This document shows, in pieces, positions 1-10,614 of a stretch of 64,000 bases of DNA; positions within the stretch are counted from its first letter, which is position 1, and the number at the start of each line of letters is the position of its first letter. Source of the DNA: Guillardia theta CCMP2712 (taxonomy: Eukaryota > Cryptophyceae > Pyrenomonadales > Geminigeraceae). A program made the translations under genes and the position numbers. The notes under the pieces are model-generated. The model did not search any database. It worked only from the letters and a program-made list of their open reading frames with translations, and was not told the DNA's origin. The DNA is taken from the NCBI RefSeq assembly GCF_000315625.1, contig NW_005434664.1, positions 1,035,228 to 1,099,227 on the forward strand. The letters are read 5' to 3'.

Positions 1-479
1 GACTACTCATCCTCATCCTCATCCTCATCCTTATCTTCCGCTCCCTCCTCCTCGTCCTGTACCCTCCTACCCCTCCCCCCCCCCCCCCGTTTCTCATCCC
101 TGCTCTTCCTCTTCCTCTATTTCCTCTTTGCTCTCCTCCTCCTCATCTTCCTCCTCTGTCCTCCTCCCCATCCCCCCTCTTTGCACGCTCTGACATGATT
201 CCACCTCCTTGACGCACCTTCCTTGACTAGTTCTTACCCACTCTCCCTTCCTCCCTCTCCCCTCTCCCCTCCATTCTTATCCTTCCATGTCCTCTCTCCA
301 CCTTTCCATTCCATTCCCCTTTGCTCTGCTCCTCTGCATTTCTGCTCCTGTGCCCTACCTGCTCTTGCTCCTGGTTTCAAAACCAACTGAATGCTCCTTG
401 ACGAGAACTGTTCATCTCACTTTTCACGAGCAGCCCTCTGCATGTTCTTCCTGTTCCACCATCACGTCGCCATTGGTCC
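1..479. other. Pyrimidine-rich intergenic/leader stretch
   Basis: Almost pure C/T on the plus strand, with TCC/TCA triplet runs and a C homopolymer near position 75-88. Open frames here are low-complexity Leu/Ser/Pro translations with no family resemblance. The stretch directly precedes the TraB-family start at 480. Similar CT-rich leaders lie before several other start codons in the window, so part of it may be a promoter or 5' leader. No gene is supported. Confidence 0.5.
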
Positions 480-2418
480 ATGTGCGAGAGCCGCACAAAT
501 GCCGAGGCTCCTTCGCTCAGTCAGATCTCCGACTTGCTGGCAGACGGCACGGTTCAAGTCTGGAAGAGATCACTAGCTCCCAAGGAGGCGCTAGCAGGTA
601 CCCTGAGAGATGACCGTGCTGCTGGCTGACCGGACGTGCAAGGAGGAGCGAGGGGGCAGGGCACTCGGTCAAGACGTTCGAGCAGCATGTGGAGCCGGAG
701 GAGATCTTTGTGGTCGGCACGTCGCACATCTCCAGGAAGTCTGCCGAAGATGTCGACCGTGTGATCAGGGCAGTTCGGCCTGACAACGTGGTTGTGGAGC
801 TGTGCAGGAGCCGTGCGGGGATCATGTACGCTGACGGTAGGAGCGGCGACTCAAGGTCGATGGTGCTGACGATGCTGATAGGAGGAGACGTGGAGAAGAG
901 CAACGCGCTGAGTATCTGGGGGAACGACCCGATCAAGGTGAAGAATGTTGAGAGGCGAGGACGTGAACTTCTTCCGTGATTGCTATGAGTTGTCATCATC
1001 ATCTGTGTATGTTGCTGATTGAAATGAATCTCTACATGTCGCTGACCGAAACTTGTTTGTTCCTGCCGTCACCATATATTTGCAAGGCGCTTTCTCGATC
1101 GATCTCTCTCGGTGGGCCTGTGGCTCTGCTGCTGCGAGTTCTGCTTGCACGAAATCCAGGTGAAGAGGAGGAGGAGGAGGAGGAGGAGCAGGAGCAGTAC
1201 TTGATGTATTAGGAGGACAGGGGGGAGCGAGGGAGAAGAGAACGAGGAGGGAGGAAGATAGAAGAAACTGGAGGGGAAGGAGGGGGAGAGGATGATGAAG
1301 AAACACGACTGACGATGCCTCGTGTCAAGTTCTTCAACAGACACTCAAGGAGACAGGGATAGACTTTCGAGCGGCGAGGAAGGCTGCGGAGGACGTCGGA
1401 GCGACGATCGTCCTAGGTCCCCGACAGCCGGGGATGGAACTCCTGCTGACAGTGAGGAACAGGTGATCGACCGATCGAGATCACCATTGAGCGAGCGTTC
1501 AGATCGCTCTCGAAGCAAGAGCTATTCCAGGTTGCTCCCTCCATCCCGCTCCCCTCCTCGCCCTCGCGCTCACCTCCCATAAGCTGGTCAGCCTGCTGGG
1601 CAGCGGTGTGGGTAAACTCGACCCCGAGAGCTCAGAGGCTCTGTCGGACTCAGCGCTCAAGGCGCGTCCTCCTTTCTTACTTGTTGGTCTCCTCTGATAC
1701 TTCCGTAGGACAAGGACATCCTTGAGGGGTTGGAGAAGTCGCTGGCAGAGTCTTATCCCTCCCTGCTGGAACCGCTGATAGTGGAGAGGTGGAGGAGGAG
1801 GAGGAGAGAGGAGAAGCGAGGAGAGGGGAGAGAGGAGGCAGGAGGCAGGAGTAGTCAGAACTAGAGAGGAGAAGAGAGGAGAGGGGAGAGAGAAGGAGAC
1901 AAGAGGAAGAGAGGGAGGGAGAAGGAGGAGGCGAGAGGAGGAGGCAGAAGGAGAAGAGGGAGGGGGAGGAGGATGGCTCAACTGATCAGCGTCTTCAGAG
2001 ACATCTTCCTCAGTCTGACAGCGAAATCCTCCATGGCTGTCAACGGGTGTAAGCGGGTCGTCGCTGTGGTTGGGAAGGTGCGTGAGATCTGAGTGACGTC
2101 AGATGCTGAGGCTGCTCCAGGGGCATGCGAAGGGAGTAATGAGATGCCTGTCTGAGAACCACAACGGAAAGTTCAAGGTGCGAGAAGAGGAGGAGGGGAG
2201 GGACGAGGAGGAGGAGGACGAGAGGAGGAGGAGGAGGAGGGAGAGCCTGAGGTGGAGGTCAGGCATGGTCAATCAGGGTCAGGATCAGGAGGAGGAGGAT
2301 GCTGGTGTTGGTCAAACCTTTTGAGAAGCAGGATAACTAAAGCAGAGGGGATGGGAGAAGAGGCATAGGAAGCACTGGTGGTGGTAGTGGTGGTAGTGGT
2401 GGTAGTGGTGGTGCCGCC

Positions 2419-2474
<56 letters not shown>

Positions 2475-2607
2475 GGAGGAGGAGGAGGAGGAGGAGGAGG
2501 AGGAGGAGAATGATATCTATGTAGACCCTGACATGGACTCCGACTCGAGCTGCTCTCAAAGACAAGGTATTGTTGCTCTCGTTGCAAATTTAGCCCTCAC
2601 GTGTTGA
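480..2607 (+). CDS. TraB-domain protein (TraB/PrgY family), multi-exon
   Basis: Eukaryotic TraB-domain relative. The family is linked to pheromone shutdown in bacteria and to organelle outer-membrane or contact-site roles in plants; function here is unproven. Exons by phase: 480-597, 660-937, 1087-1159, 1330-1416, 1463-1530, 1584-1661, 1709-1788, 1972-2077, 2121-2177, about 2509 to the stop at 2607. Family signatures: GTSHISRKSAEDV then VVVELCRSR in exon 2; ALSRSISLGG in exon 3; FRAARKA in exon 4; GDRPIEITIERAFRSL across exons 4-5; VNGCKRVVAVVGKGHAKGV across exons 8-9. The start at 480 opens a frame that splices in phase into exon 2. The intron at 1662-1708 appears to use a GC donor. The intron before the last exon holds GAT and GGA microsatellites. 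The C-terminal exon is the least certain part. Confidence 0.75.
2410..2508 (+). repeat. (GAT)n and (GGA)n microsatellites in TraB-gene intron
   Basis: A GGTGGTAGT run (about 2377-2412) is followed by about 18 GAT triplets and then about a dozen GAG triplets. They lie inside the inferred last intron of the TraB-family gene, and the run ends directly at the proposed acceptor (2508). Confidence 0.8.
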
Positions 2608-2880
2608 AACTCTCAAGGTGTTTGGAGTAGTTCCAAGGGTGATTGTGAATCGTCTCGTCGTAGACACGATTGTCTTTGTCCTTCTCTTTTACACCCTCAA
2701 GCTCGTTTTCCCCTCTATCAACATGTTTTGATTACTTTCACTTCGACTTTAGCATCACATTCTGATTGAAGATGCGAAAATGCTTCTCCCTCTGCCGCTC
2801 CTCCATCCTGTGAGCAAGGAGGTTCGGGGTAGATTGCCTGCAGTGCAGCGGTGAGAACCAACGCCCTCCTCCTCCTTCCC

Positions 2881-4683
2881 TCACCCTTGCGACTGCCAGC
2901 TCTTCTTCACGAGGTGCTCCTGCAGGATCTGGCTCTGAATGTCGCTGCTGGCGAGATTGTGCCCCACGTACGCCTTGCGTCTCCTGCCAGCATGTTGAGC
3001 ATGCCTTGCCCAGCTGCTCTCCTTGCTCCTCACCTCGACCGCACGTACTGCCGCGAGATGTCGTCGGTCTCCTCCATCGCCAGGTACACGGAGAGATTCT
3101 TTATGGACTGCTGCCTGTGAAAGGCGTCGGGGGAAGATCAGGACAGGAGGGCAGGCAAAGTGCAGAGATGAAGGAGAAGGGAAATTGGAGAGAGGGAGGA
3201 GGGAGGAGGGAGAGAGGGAGAGAGGGAGAGAGGGAGAGAGGGAGAGAGGGAGAGAGGGAGAGAGGGAGAGAGGGAGAGAGGGAGAGAGAGGGAGAGAGGG
3301 AGAGGAGGGAAAGGGAGGGAGGGAGGAGGGAGGAGGGAGGAGGGAGGAGGGAGGAGGGAGGAGGGAGGAGGTAGTTATGAGACAATCGTGCTGGTACCTC
3401 ATCTCGTTGATCTTATCAAGAGCTCGTCCTAGTGTGCTCAACTGCACGTTACTTGCCAGCTCCTCCGCCTGCTCAAGACAAGTCTTCGCCTGTTCCAGCG
3501 TGTCTGCTGCACTGTCTCTGTTTCCCTTGGTCCAGTCTTGCAGCGCCACCTTCGCCATGTTCTCAACATTCTTGTATGAGTTCTCGGACCGGATGAAACG
3601 CTCCCAGTCGTCCAAACACAAGCGAGCAAGCCGCCGAAAGTTTGTATGCGCATGTTTCTCGTGCATGGAGAAGAGGTCAAGGTCCTGAACTCTCTTGCCA
3701 ATCTTCTCCAGCTCTGCCTGACTCTCTTCCTGATCCAGCAGCTCGTCTATCTCCTGCCATCGAAGCAGCGAGAGAGAGGTATCCTCTTCGCGCTCTTTCC
3801 TCTTTTCCTCCCTCTCTGCAACCCGGCGTCTCTGGCTTTGAATGAACCTGACGATCTTTGTTGCTGCCTCTTCTCTCTCTTGCTCATTCGTCAGTCTCGA
3901 TGGCTCTGAGTCTGACTTGTGCGCTGATGAGTTTGACGATATCCTCGAAATTCGCTCCACCCCCTCGCTCGTGTCAGTCTGCTCACTTCGTCTCCTGTTC
4001 ATGCTTTCTTTCAGCCGCAGTTGAGATCTAGTCCTCCCGATCGCATGCACGTGTCCGACCATGGTCGTCTTGCTCTTCAAATCATCCTCCATGGGCCTCG
4101 CATTCTCGCCTTTACTCCTCTCCTTTCGATTGAGGCGTATCTGTCGCCTCTCCTGCTTTCTCTCTCCTCCAACCGTCTGATTGAACGTCGGGTTGTACGT
4201 TAGCGACCATCTCTCTGTACATCTAATCCGCTTTAACATGCTCTTCCTTGAGCATTCAGCTCGCAGCTCAAAACTTCGCGTGCATCGATTCTGCTGATCC
4301 TGCTGCTTGCCTGACAGTTTCAAACAGCTGAATGTATCCGGAGAGCATCTGAGTTTCCACTCTCCCGATCGACCATGACAGTCATCCTCCAGCAGAGATC
4401 TTTCAGACAGGAAGGAGTTTCTCCTCTGCCCGCTGCTCTCTCCCCTCATCATCTCCTCCCATCGATGGTCCCTCCTCCGCTCTCTCAAACTTTCCTTCTC
4501 GCTCGCACTCAGGAGGTCTCGATCACGAGACAGCAGGAGGACCGCATCTCCGTTCCACTGCAGAGGCTCGCTCTCCTCCTGGCGAGGAGCTGAAGCGAAG
4601 GTTCGCAGCCACCATTGCCGCAGTAGCCGCCGCTTCTTGTCCTCTCCCGCCATGCTCCCTGCGCTATCCGTTGCTGCCAGCAA
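2881..4683 (-). CDS. Hypothetical coiled-coil protein
   Basis: No family recognised. On the minus strand one long exon runs from ATG at 4683 (alternative 4653, MAGEDKKRRLL) to a donor near 3400. A GA-rich intron (about 3120-3400) follows, then an exon encoding QQSIKNLSVYLAMEETDD, then a last exon ending at the stop at 2881. The frames join in phase (ATGAG|G and TCGAG|G). The protein is rich in Arg, Glu and Ser. It has an IQ-like patch (KIVRFIQSQRRRVAERE) followed by a helical half with regular hydrophobic spacing (LERIGK-, DTLEQAKTCLEQAEEL-type segments), suggesting coiled coil or helical repeats. The 5' end abuts a GC-rich island. A role as a scaffold or calmodulin-binding protein would be guesswork. 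Confidence 0.55.
   Translation of the reverse strand: MLAATDSAGSMAGEDKKRRLLRQWWLRTFASAPRQEESEPLQWNGDAVLLLSRDRDLLSASEKESLRERRRDHRWEEMMRGESSGQRRNSFLSERSLLEDDCHGRSGEWKLRCSPDTFSCLKLSGKQQDQQNRCTRSFELRAECSRKSMLKRIRCTERWSLTYNPTFNQTVGGERKQERRQIRLNRKERSKGENARPMEDDLKSKTTMVGHVHAIGRTRSQLRLKESMNRRRSEQTDTSEGVERISRISSNSSAHKSDSEPSRLTNEQEREEAATKIVRFIQSQRRRVAEREEKRKEREEDTSLSLLRWQEIDELLDQEESQAELEKIGKRVQDLDLFSMHEKHAHTNFRRLARLCLDDWERFIRSENSYKNVENMAKVALQDWTKGNRDSAADTLEQAKTCLEQAEELASNVQLSTLGRALDKINEMRYQHDCLITTSSLLPPPSSLLPPPSSLPPFPSSPSLPLSPSLPLSLSPSLPLSLSPSLPLSLSPSSLLPLSNFPSPSSLHFACPPVLIFPRRLSQAAVHKESLRVPGDGGDRRHLAAVRAVEVRSKESSWARHAQHAGRRRKAYVGHNLASSDIQSQILQEHLVKKSWQSQG
3190..3370 (+). repeat. GA-rich minisatellite (GAGAGAGG / GGAGGGA units)
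   Basis: About a dozen 8-bp GAGAGAGG units are followed by a run of GGAGGAG/GGAGGGA units. The tract lies within the intron of the minus-strand coiled-coil gene, where it forms the pyrimidine-rich part of that intron. Confidence 0.85.
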
Positions 4684-4735
4684 ACCGGAGCGAAAGGGCA
4701 GCGATGTCGAAATACAAGCAGGACCGCTGCCGCGT

Positions 4736-5582
4736 ATGCCGGCCCGGGCCGCGCCTGAGTGACAATGACGAGTACGCCGCCGCTCAGCCGTTCACTGGGG
4801 CGCCGCCGCCGGCCCGGCCCGGCGCCGCCGGGTCCCCTAACACTAACTCAGGTTCAACAAGTGTCAGCCGTCGCCCCGGGCCGCCGGGCGGCCCCGGCCC
4901 CCCCGGGCCCCCGGCCGGGCCGCTGGGCCACGGGCCGCGGTCAGGCCCTCCGAGCCTGCCAGAGTTCCGAGGAGCCGGGAAGCCTTCCGAACTTCGGCGA
5001 AGTTACCCGCTCGGCGGACTCCGGCGGACTCCGTACTCGGCGACTCGGGCCGCCCGGCGGCCCGGCGGCCACTGCACGGCGCCACTGACCGTGAGTGGCG
5101 GCTGAGTGTGCCAGCCAGTGTGGCACACCGTCACAGGCCTGCCCCTGCTGAGCCCGGGGCTCACTGAGTACGGTACCGTACGGTCAGCGCGGCCTTCAGT
5201 GCAGTGCCCAATACCGCACTGTGAGTAGGGCCGCCGGGCTCACTGCCGTGAGGCGGCCGCCCGGCCCGGGGCCCCGGCGTCGGAGGGGGCCGGGGGGCGG
5301 CCGCCCGGCCCGGCTTCAAGTTCTCAGTGGCACCCGGTCACGCCGCGGCCCCCGGCCCCGCTGGTCGGAAGTTCAAAATCAGTACCCGGCGTACGGTACT
5401 ACGACTGAGGCAGGTCCGGTCGGACCGGACCGTCCGCCGCGCCGCCGTGCCGCCGGGGCCGCACGGTGCCCGGCAGTGCAGTGCCGCGTGTGCCGCCGTG
5501 ACCCGGGGGCCCGGTGACCCGGTACGCCGTTGGGTGACTTCAGCCTCGGAGTCGACCGTGCGAGTCGGCCGGGCCGGTCATG
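4736..5582. repeat. GC-rich island A
   Basis: About 850 bp built mainly from G/C words such as GGCCCGGGCC and CCGGCCCGG, mixed with GTACGGTACCGTAC and ACTCACTGAGT/GAGTCACTG words. Frames are open only because AT-containing stops are rare. The Arg/Pro/Gly translations are low complexity and appear equally on both strands, so I call no gene. At least six further islands with the same vocabulary occur in this window. Confidence 0.75.
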
Positions 5583-6446
5583 GCTTGTGTCCGATTTACT
5601 CCGAAAGTTAAGTTAAAAATCAGTACGAGGACAATCAGGAGAGTCGAGGAGGCTTGACCCTGTCGCACAGGCCAAACGGCGAGAAGAGAAAAGACAGCGA
5701 GAACCAAACCTAATCCTGCCAACTGCTGTCACCGAGTCCCCCAAACTTAACTGATACCTTCATTTAACGGCGCGCAGGACAAGGCCCCCTTGTGTCATGC
5801 GGCGTACGGTCATCATGAGCTGTAAAAGTTAACTGAAGCCGCCACGTGCCGCCACGCAGTGCCAGCCTGAAGTTAACTTGGACCTGCCCGACTCCCGAGG
5901 GCAGACAAGATATCTGTAAGCCTCCGACTTTCCGACTGAAACCAATTATAATCATGGGTCACTGACCGTGGACTAGAAGTGTACCGTAATAAGTCATGAT
6001 AACTGAGCGGCGTCTCGTGATCATCTCTGTAGGCAGTAGGCTGACCAACACGTCTGACTGTCAGCAGTGCCGCCATGGCTCGTAGCGCCTCCTCGGTTTA
6101 CACCTGACCATCAGTGCCGACCTTCCAGATGCTTCTGCGACTGAGATAATGATTTGAGATTGAAGGTGGTGCGATCACTGCATCGCTTGCGAACCGAAAA
6201 GAGTTCTTTTCGGAGACGGAGACCGGAGATCGGAAGAGTTACGGCTCATGATGAAGCTTGTATGCTGCTTGTATGGGGCATGGCCACCCCATCGCAAGCG
6301 ACCCTCTTCCAAAGCCACCATTTCACCTCCTCTTCTCGTCGCCATCCTCCTCCTTTCTCCTCGGGCCCTTCCATTCCACTCTCCTCACTCTCCTCAGATC
6401 ATTTGACCATCTTAGATTATTCCCAACCTGACTAGTTCTCACATCT
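5583..6446. other. Intergenic, no gene supported
   Basis: Between GC island A and the first FYG-motif gene. Composition drops back to moderate GC after about 5600. The last 150 bp (6300-6430) become CT-rich, resembling the leader before other start codons. Short frames are present on both strands but none shows a domain. Confidence 0.5.
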
Positions 6447-6746
6447 ATGGTTGGAATCAAGAACATGCCGAAGGCTCAAGATCCCTCTGGCCTCCAAGCC
6501 TTCCTCTCCTTCTATGGCTCCTGCCCCTCCGTCTCCCCCGTCTCCAGCCCTTCCAACCTCATCTCCGACTTCACTGCTCTGCAGCAAGCTTTCCCGGACA
6601 CATCGTTCGTGGAAGACTGGGAGGAGCTGGAGGCAGCTGCGTTTGCAGACAAATACTTCCCATGGGACACGATTGCGCGCTGTACTCAACACTCAAATAT
6701 GATCGATCTGAGAAAGAAAGAAACTGAATTCCGCATCACACAATAA
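6447..6746 (+). CDS. Small FYG-motif protein, copy 1
   Basis: Unrecognised 99-residue protein. It contains FLSFYGSCPSVSP followed by VSSPSNLISDFTAL, the 24-residue motif shared by six small genes in this window. After the motif it continues through LQQAFPDTSFVEDWEELE, an acidic, probably helical stretch with AAFADKY. The start is at 6447 (MVGIKNMPKAQ) or the inner Met at 6465, where similarity to the second copy begins. A CT-rich leader precedes it, as in the other copies. Copy 2 at 7851 is about 96% identical at the nucleotide level over the MPKAQ to ADKY segment, and the two diverge at the C-terminus. No signal peptide or membrane segment is obvious. Function unknown. Confidence 0.5.
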   Translation: MVGIKNMPKAQDPSGLQAFLSFYGSCPSVSPVSSPSNLISDFTALQQAFPDTSFVEDWEELEAAAFADKYFPWDTIARCTQHSNMIDLRKKETEFRITQ

Positions 6747-7850
6747 TGCACAGTCTGGTTTTGGCAATTCAACACTCTGCATTCTATGTGATGTACCACC
6801 GTTCTGCGACTTGTGACAGCACATGCATGGTGTTGCTCAAGATGTAAATTTGTGAATACTTTCCAACGGGAACTGAACTTTTCTGAGGTTATTAATTTTG
6901 AACAACATATTCTTTTAGCAAAAATAATTTATTGAAACGAGAAATTGCCTGTTTGCTTTTGTTTTAGTAGTTTGCTTTCCAAACATAATCTCAACTACAA
7001 ACTTCCACGTTCCTGATGATGCAATGTTTGAAAACACTGTGAAACTGCCCTTTCGTTGTCGAAGTTGTGCACAAGCTCGCTCAAGGCTTCTCATGCTTGG
7101 ACAGTACTTGCCCCCGTCAGGTTGGATCGGCCAGTCCAGTCAAACCTGACGCATTCATGATAATCATTCATGGGCGCTCGCTCCATTAAAATCGCCGTAA
7201 ATTCCAAACATGAGTAACGAGTAAAGAACGGGGCTATAGCTAGTGGTGGTTTAGTTCAGTCTCAGATGACTAATCTCTCTAACATCGATCGATTCGCGAT
7301 ATCGTTTTAAAAAGAAGATGGGGTCTATTGAAGCGACGCGACCGAAAGGTCCACCCTACCCCCCTTAAAACTCTCTGATTTGCCCTGGTAACCACCCCAT
7401 ACCAGTAATGGTTTTATTCCCCAAGTGAGGTAGCACATTCGATGAGTATTGACGGTCAAATTGACAATGATCCTCATAAATTTGAAAGTTGACAGAAGCC
7501 ATTTTAAGATGTTTGGCCTTGTCGAAATCTCAGCGACCCGTCGCATCGGTTTGAACGAGACGTTGTGATCTCAAGATTCCGATTTTTCGTCAGCAGAACG
7601 TCATCCAACTCCCAGTTTATATCGCCCCTCTGCCTCCCTCGATTCAACACGTCTCTCCCCATCCTTCTCGTCCCCCTCGCCCTCGGTCCACGTTCCCTTC
7701 AGCTTCATCTTCCCTTTCCTGCTTCTTGTCTCTTAGCTTTCCCTGCATCATCGAAACCTCGCGCGGTCACCTTACCTCGACACCCTGTAGTCCTCGGTAC
7801 CAGAGTGTACCTCCGCTCGTACCGCTCGAGACTCTGAATCTTATCTTCGA
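6747..7850. other. Intergenic between the tandem FYG copies
   Basis: AT-richer than the flanks up to about 7320, with no convincing coding. The stretch 7600-7800 is strongly CT-rich and contains a TTTATAT word at about 7616-7622, roughly 230 bp before the copy-2 start. It may be the promoter and leader of that gene. Confidence 0.4.
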
Positions 7851-8078
7851 ATGTGCATCGGGATAGGGATGATGCCAAAGGCTCAAGATCCCTCTTGCCT
7901 CCAAGCCTTCCTCTCCTTCTATGGCTCCTGCCCCTCCGTCTCCCCCGTCTCCAGCCCTTCCAACCTCATCTCCGACTTCACTGCTCTGCAGCAAGCTCTC
8001 CCGGAGACATCGTTCGTGGAAGACTGGGAGAAGCTGGAGGCAGCTGCGTTTGCAGACAAATATCTCATGATGCACTAG
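7851..8078 (+). CDS. Small FYG-motif protein, copy 2
   Basis: A 75-residue near-duplicate of the protein at 6447-6746. The shared segment runs from MPKAQDPS through FLSFYGSCPS, NLISDFTALQQ, TSFVEDWE and AAAFADKY; changes include Gly to Cys, Phe to Leu, Asp to Glu and Glu to Lys. It ends earlier (YLMMH) than copy 1. The high identity against different flanks indicates a recent duplication of about 200 bp plus possibly leader sequence. The start Met (MCIGIGM) lies at the end of a long pyrimidine-rich leader. Function unknown. Confidence 0.5.
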   Translation: MCIGIGMMPKAQDPSCLQAFLSFYGSCPSVSPVSSPSNLISDFTALQQALPETSFVEDWEKLEAAAFADKYLMMH

Positions 8079-8739
8079 CAGTCTGCACACAAACAGCAAA
8101 TAAGATGGAACGATTTTCGCAACACAGTCAAATCACACACGTACAGCAAAACGGATGGAGCAATTTTCGAAACATAGACCAATCAACATGATGCCATGAC
8201 AATTGGTCTGGTCATGATACAGACAGGGAACACGCATGGAACAAGAAAGGGCCGCGAGATGTGTGCTAATTCCAATCATAGATGACACTCTATTCCACAA
8301 AGAACCTCCGTGTACATTTGTACCTGTAATATATGTAACATAAACATCATTGCAATAAAGTACTGGCTTAGCTACTACGGTCTGGGAGTAAACCCTGTAC
8401 AGCACCTGTCACTGTGATTCAGACTGAGTAAGGACAATGAAGACTGGAGAGCGTAAGAAGACTCGGGACACAAAGGAACACAAATCAGTCTTGAATACAG
8501 AATGTAGAAACACAATGTGACAGGAAGCCCTGCCGAAGGACAACGTGATCGGAACGGTCACATTGAACATAGAGACTCAGTTCAGTATGGTCGGCACTAC
8601 AGCACGGTATTGAGATGTATGAAAGTTGAGAGTCCAAGCAGTGATTATCCGACTCGATGATGAACCGGATCGACGCCGTCCGACGTTCATCCGGGGCCGA
8701 CTCAAACCCACTTGGAATCGGAAAGTTGGAAGGCTTGCA
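8079..8739. other. Intergenic, no gene supported
   Basis: Moderate-GC sequence between FYG copy 2 and GC island B. Short frames exist on both strands, but none has a recognisable motif or splice-linked neighbour. Confidence 0.45.
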
Positions 8740-9210
8740 TCGGACCGTGCCGCCGCTGGGCCGGGCAGTCACAGTGTCGGATTGTCCGGCGAGTCCGATC
8801 GCCGCCGACGGACTCTCAGTCGGACGCCGCCGTCGCCGGGTCACGCCGGCGCCGGGGGAGCCTTACGGCGACGGTCAGTACCGTACCGTACCGTGACGGT
8901 CCGCGCCGGCCCGCACGCGGCAAGGGCCGCGCGCGGCCGCTCCGACCCGGCGGCCGTCCGCCGTCCGCCGAAGTCACAGAGTCACACGTTCAGACTCGGC
9001 GGTCGGCGTTACCGTCTCCGAACCGTAGCAGACTCTCCGAGTCACGTTGGCACCGTGGTGGCACCGGCCGCAGCGAGTAGCAGCCACGGTGACAGCTTCC
9101 GGAGCCGCCCTGACCCTCAGCGGCGGCGGCGGGCCCGGCCTGCCGCTGCCGTGGCGGGCGGCCGCCCGGCGGCCCGGCTGAGGGCGGCGGCCCGCTGGCG
9201 CATAGTGGGG
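8740..9210. repeat. GC-rich island B
   Basis: Same vocabulary as island A: GTACCGTACCGTACCGTGACGG at about 8878, GGCGGGCGGCCGCCCGG near 9155, plus GAGTCACAC/CTCCGAGTCAC words. It abuts the first coding exon of the NME7-like gene, so the island may lie in that gene's promoter or 5' region. Confidence 0.7.
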
Positions 9211-9242
9211 ACGAGGGGCTCTGCTGTTTCAGTTGGCGCGGG

Positions 9243-10580
9243 ATGCCGGCAGACGGGCGATACGCGTTCCTGGTGGAATGGCTGGACCCGCAGGTAAGGG
9301 AGGGATGTGAGGAGGAGGGAGAGGAGGAGGGAGAGGAGGAGGGAGAAGAAAAGAGAGGAGGGTGAGGGTGGAGAAGGGAGAGGATGGAGGAGAGGACGAA
9401 GGGGGGGAAAGAAGAGGATGAGGGAAGAGAGGATGGAGGCGAGTGAGAGCGCGATGAACGAGGAGAAGAAGGGGGCAAGGGATGGAAGAAGATGTCTCTG
9501 TTCAAGAGGGGAGATCGACTGCTTACCTGCCCTGATCGCTGTGGCTGGATGTTTACGGTCAACTACTTTTCTTTAGGCGCAGCTTTTACGGCAATACATG
9601 TTGTTCTATTACACTGTGGACCGCACGATCGAGATGGTGAGTCTGAACCCCTGGAAGCTGTCCCGTCCTCGTTGACTGACGTGTTCTTGTCACCAGGATG
9701 ACGTGAAGAATCGGAGGAAGTTTTTAAGGCGATGTGAATTCCCGACCATCACCTTTGAGGACCTCTATGTTGGCGGGACTGTCAGCGTCTACTCGCGGGA
9801 GTTGAACATAGTCGACTATGGCGACGAGTTCACGAAGAGCGCCATAGAGAAGAAGAGCGAGAGGACGCTGGGGCTCATCAAGCCTGACGCCTTCCTCAAG
9901 GTTGGCAAGATCGTCGACGCTATCTACAAGGACGGCTTTCGTGTCGCGCAGCTCCGCACGCTTCAGCTGACGAGGCGGGATGCCATGGAGTTCTACGCGG
10001 AGCACGAGGGGAAGCCCTTCTACCCGGCGCTGACTGAGTTTATGTCCTCCGGCCCCATCGTCGCGATGGAGCTGGTGGCGGATGGGGCCATCCAGAAGTG
10101 GCGGAAGCTCATCGGACCCACCAACACCTTCACGGCTCAGAAGGAAGCCCCGAGTTCTCTCCGAGCTCTCTTCGGGACTGACGGGACGCGCAATGCCTGC
10201 CATGGATCAGACTCGACGGCGTCTGCTGATCGAGAGCTGGGGTTTTTCTTCGGCTCTCCCTCCCGATTCCCTTCCACTGCTCGCTTCAACAACTGCACTC
10301 TGGCTGTGATCAAGCCTCATGCCGTCAAGAACGGGCACGCAGGAGCCATTCTGGATGGGATCATAGAGGACGGGTTGGCGACGATGACCGTTGCTCCTCA
10401 TCCTGACGATGCGGCAGGTTTGAAATCTCTGCGCTGCAGCTCTTCAATATGACGCGAACTAATGCGTCCGAGTTCCTGGAGGTGAAATTGATTCCTCCTC
10501 CTCCTCCTCCTCCTCCTTTTCCTCCTCCTCCTCCTGCTCCTCCTCCTGCTCCTCCTCCTGCTCCTCCTGCTCCTCCTGCT

Positions 10581-10614
<34 letters not shown>

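Noticed and set aside
4671-5611. Long overlapping open frames on both strands in GC island A (likewise in islands B, D and H)
   Set aside because: Stops are rare because the DNA is so GC-rich. Translations are Arg/Pro/Gly/Ala with no domain, and all frames look alike.
5540-5722. Minus-strand 60-residue hydrophobic frame resembling a small membrane protein
   Set aside because: It lies at the edge of GC island A and shows no homology, leader or splice partner. Hydrophobicity alone is weak support.
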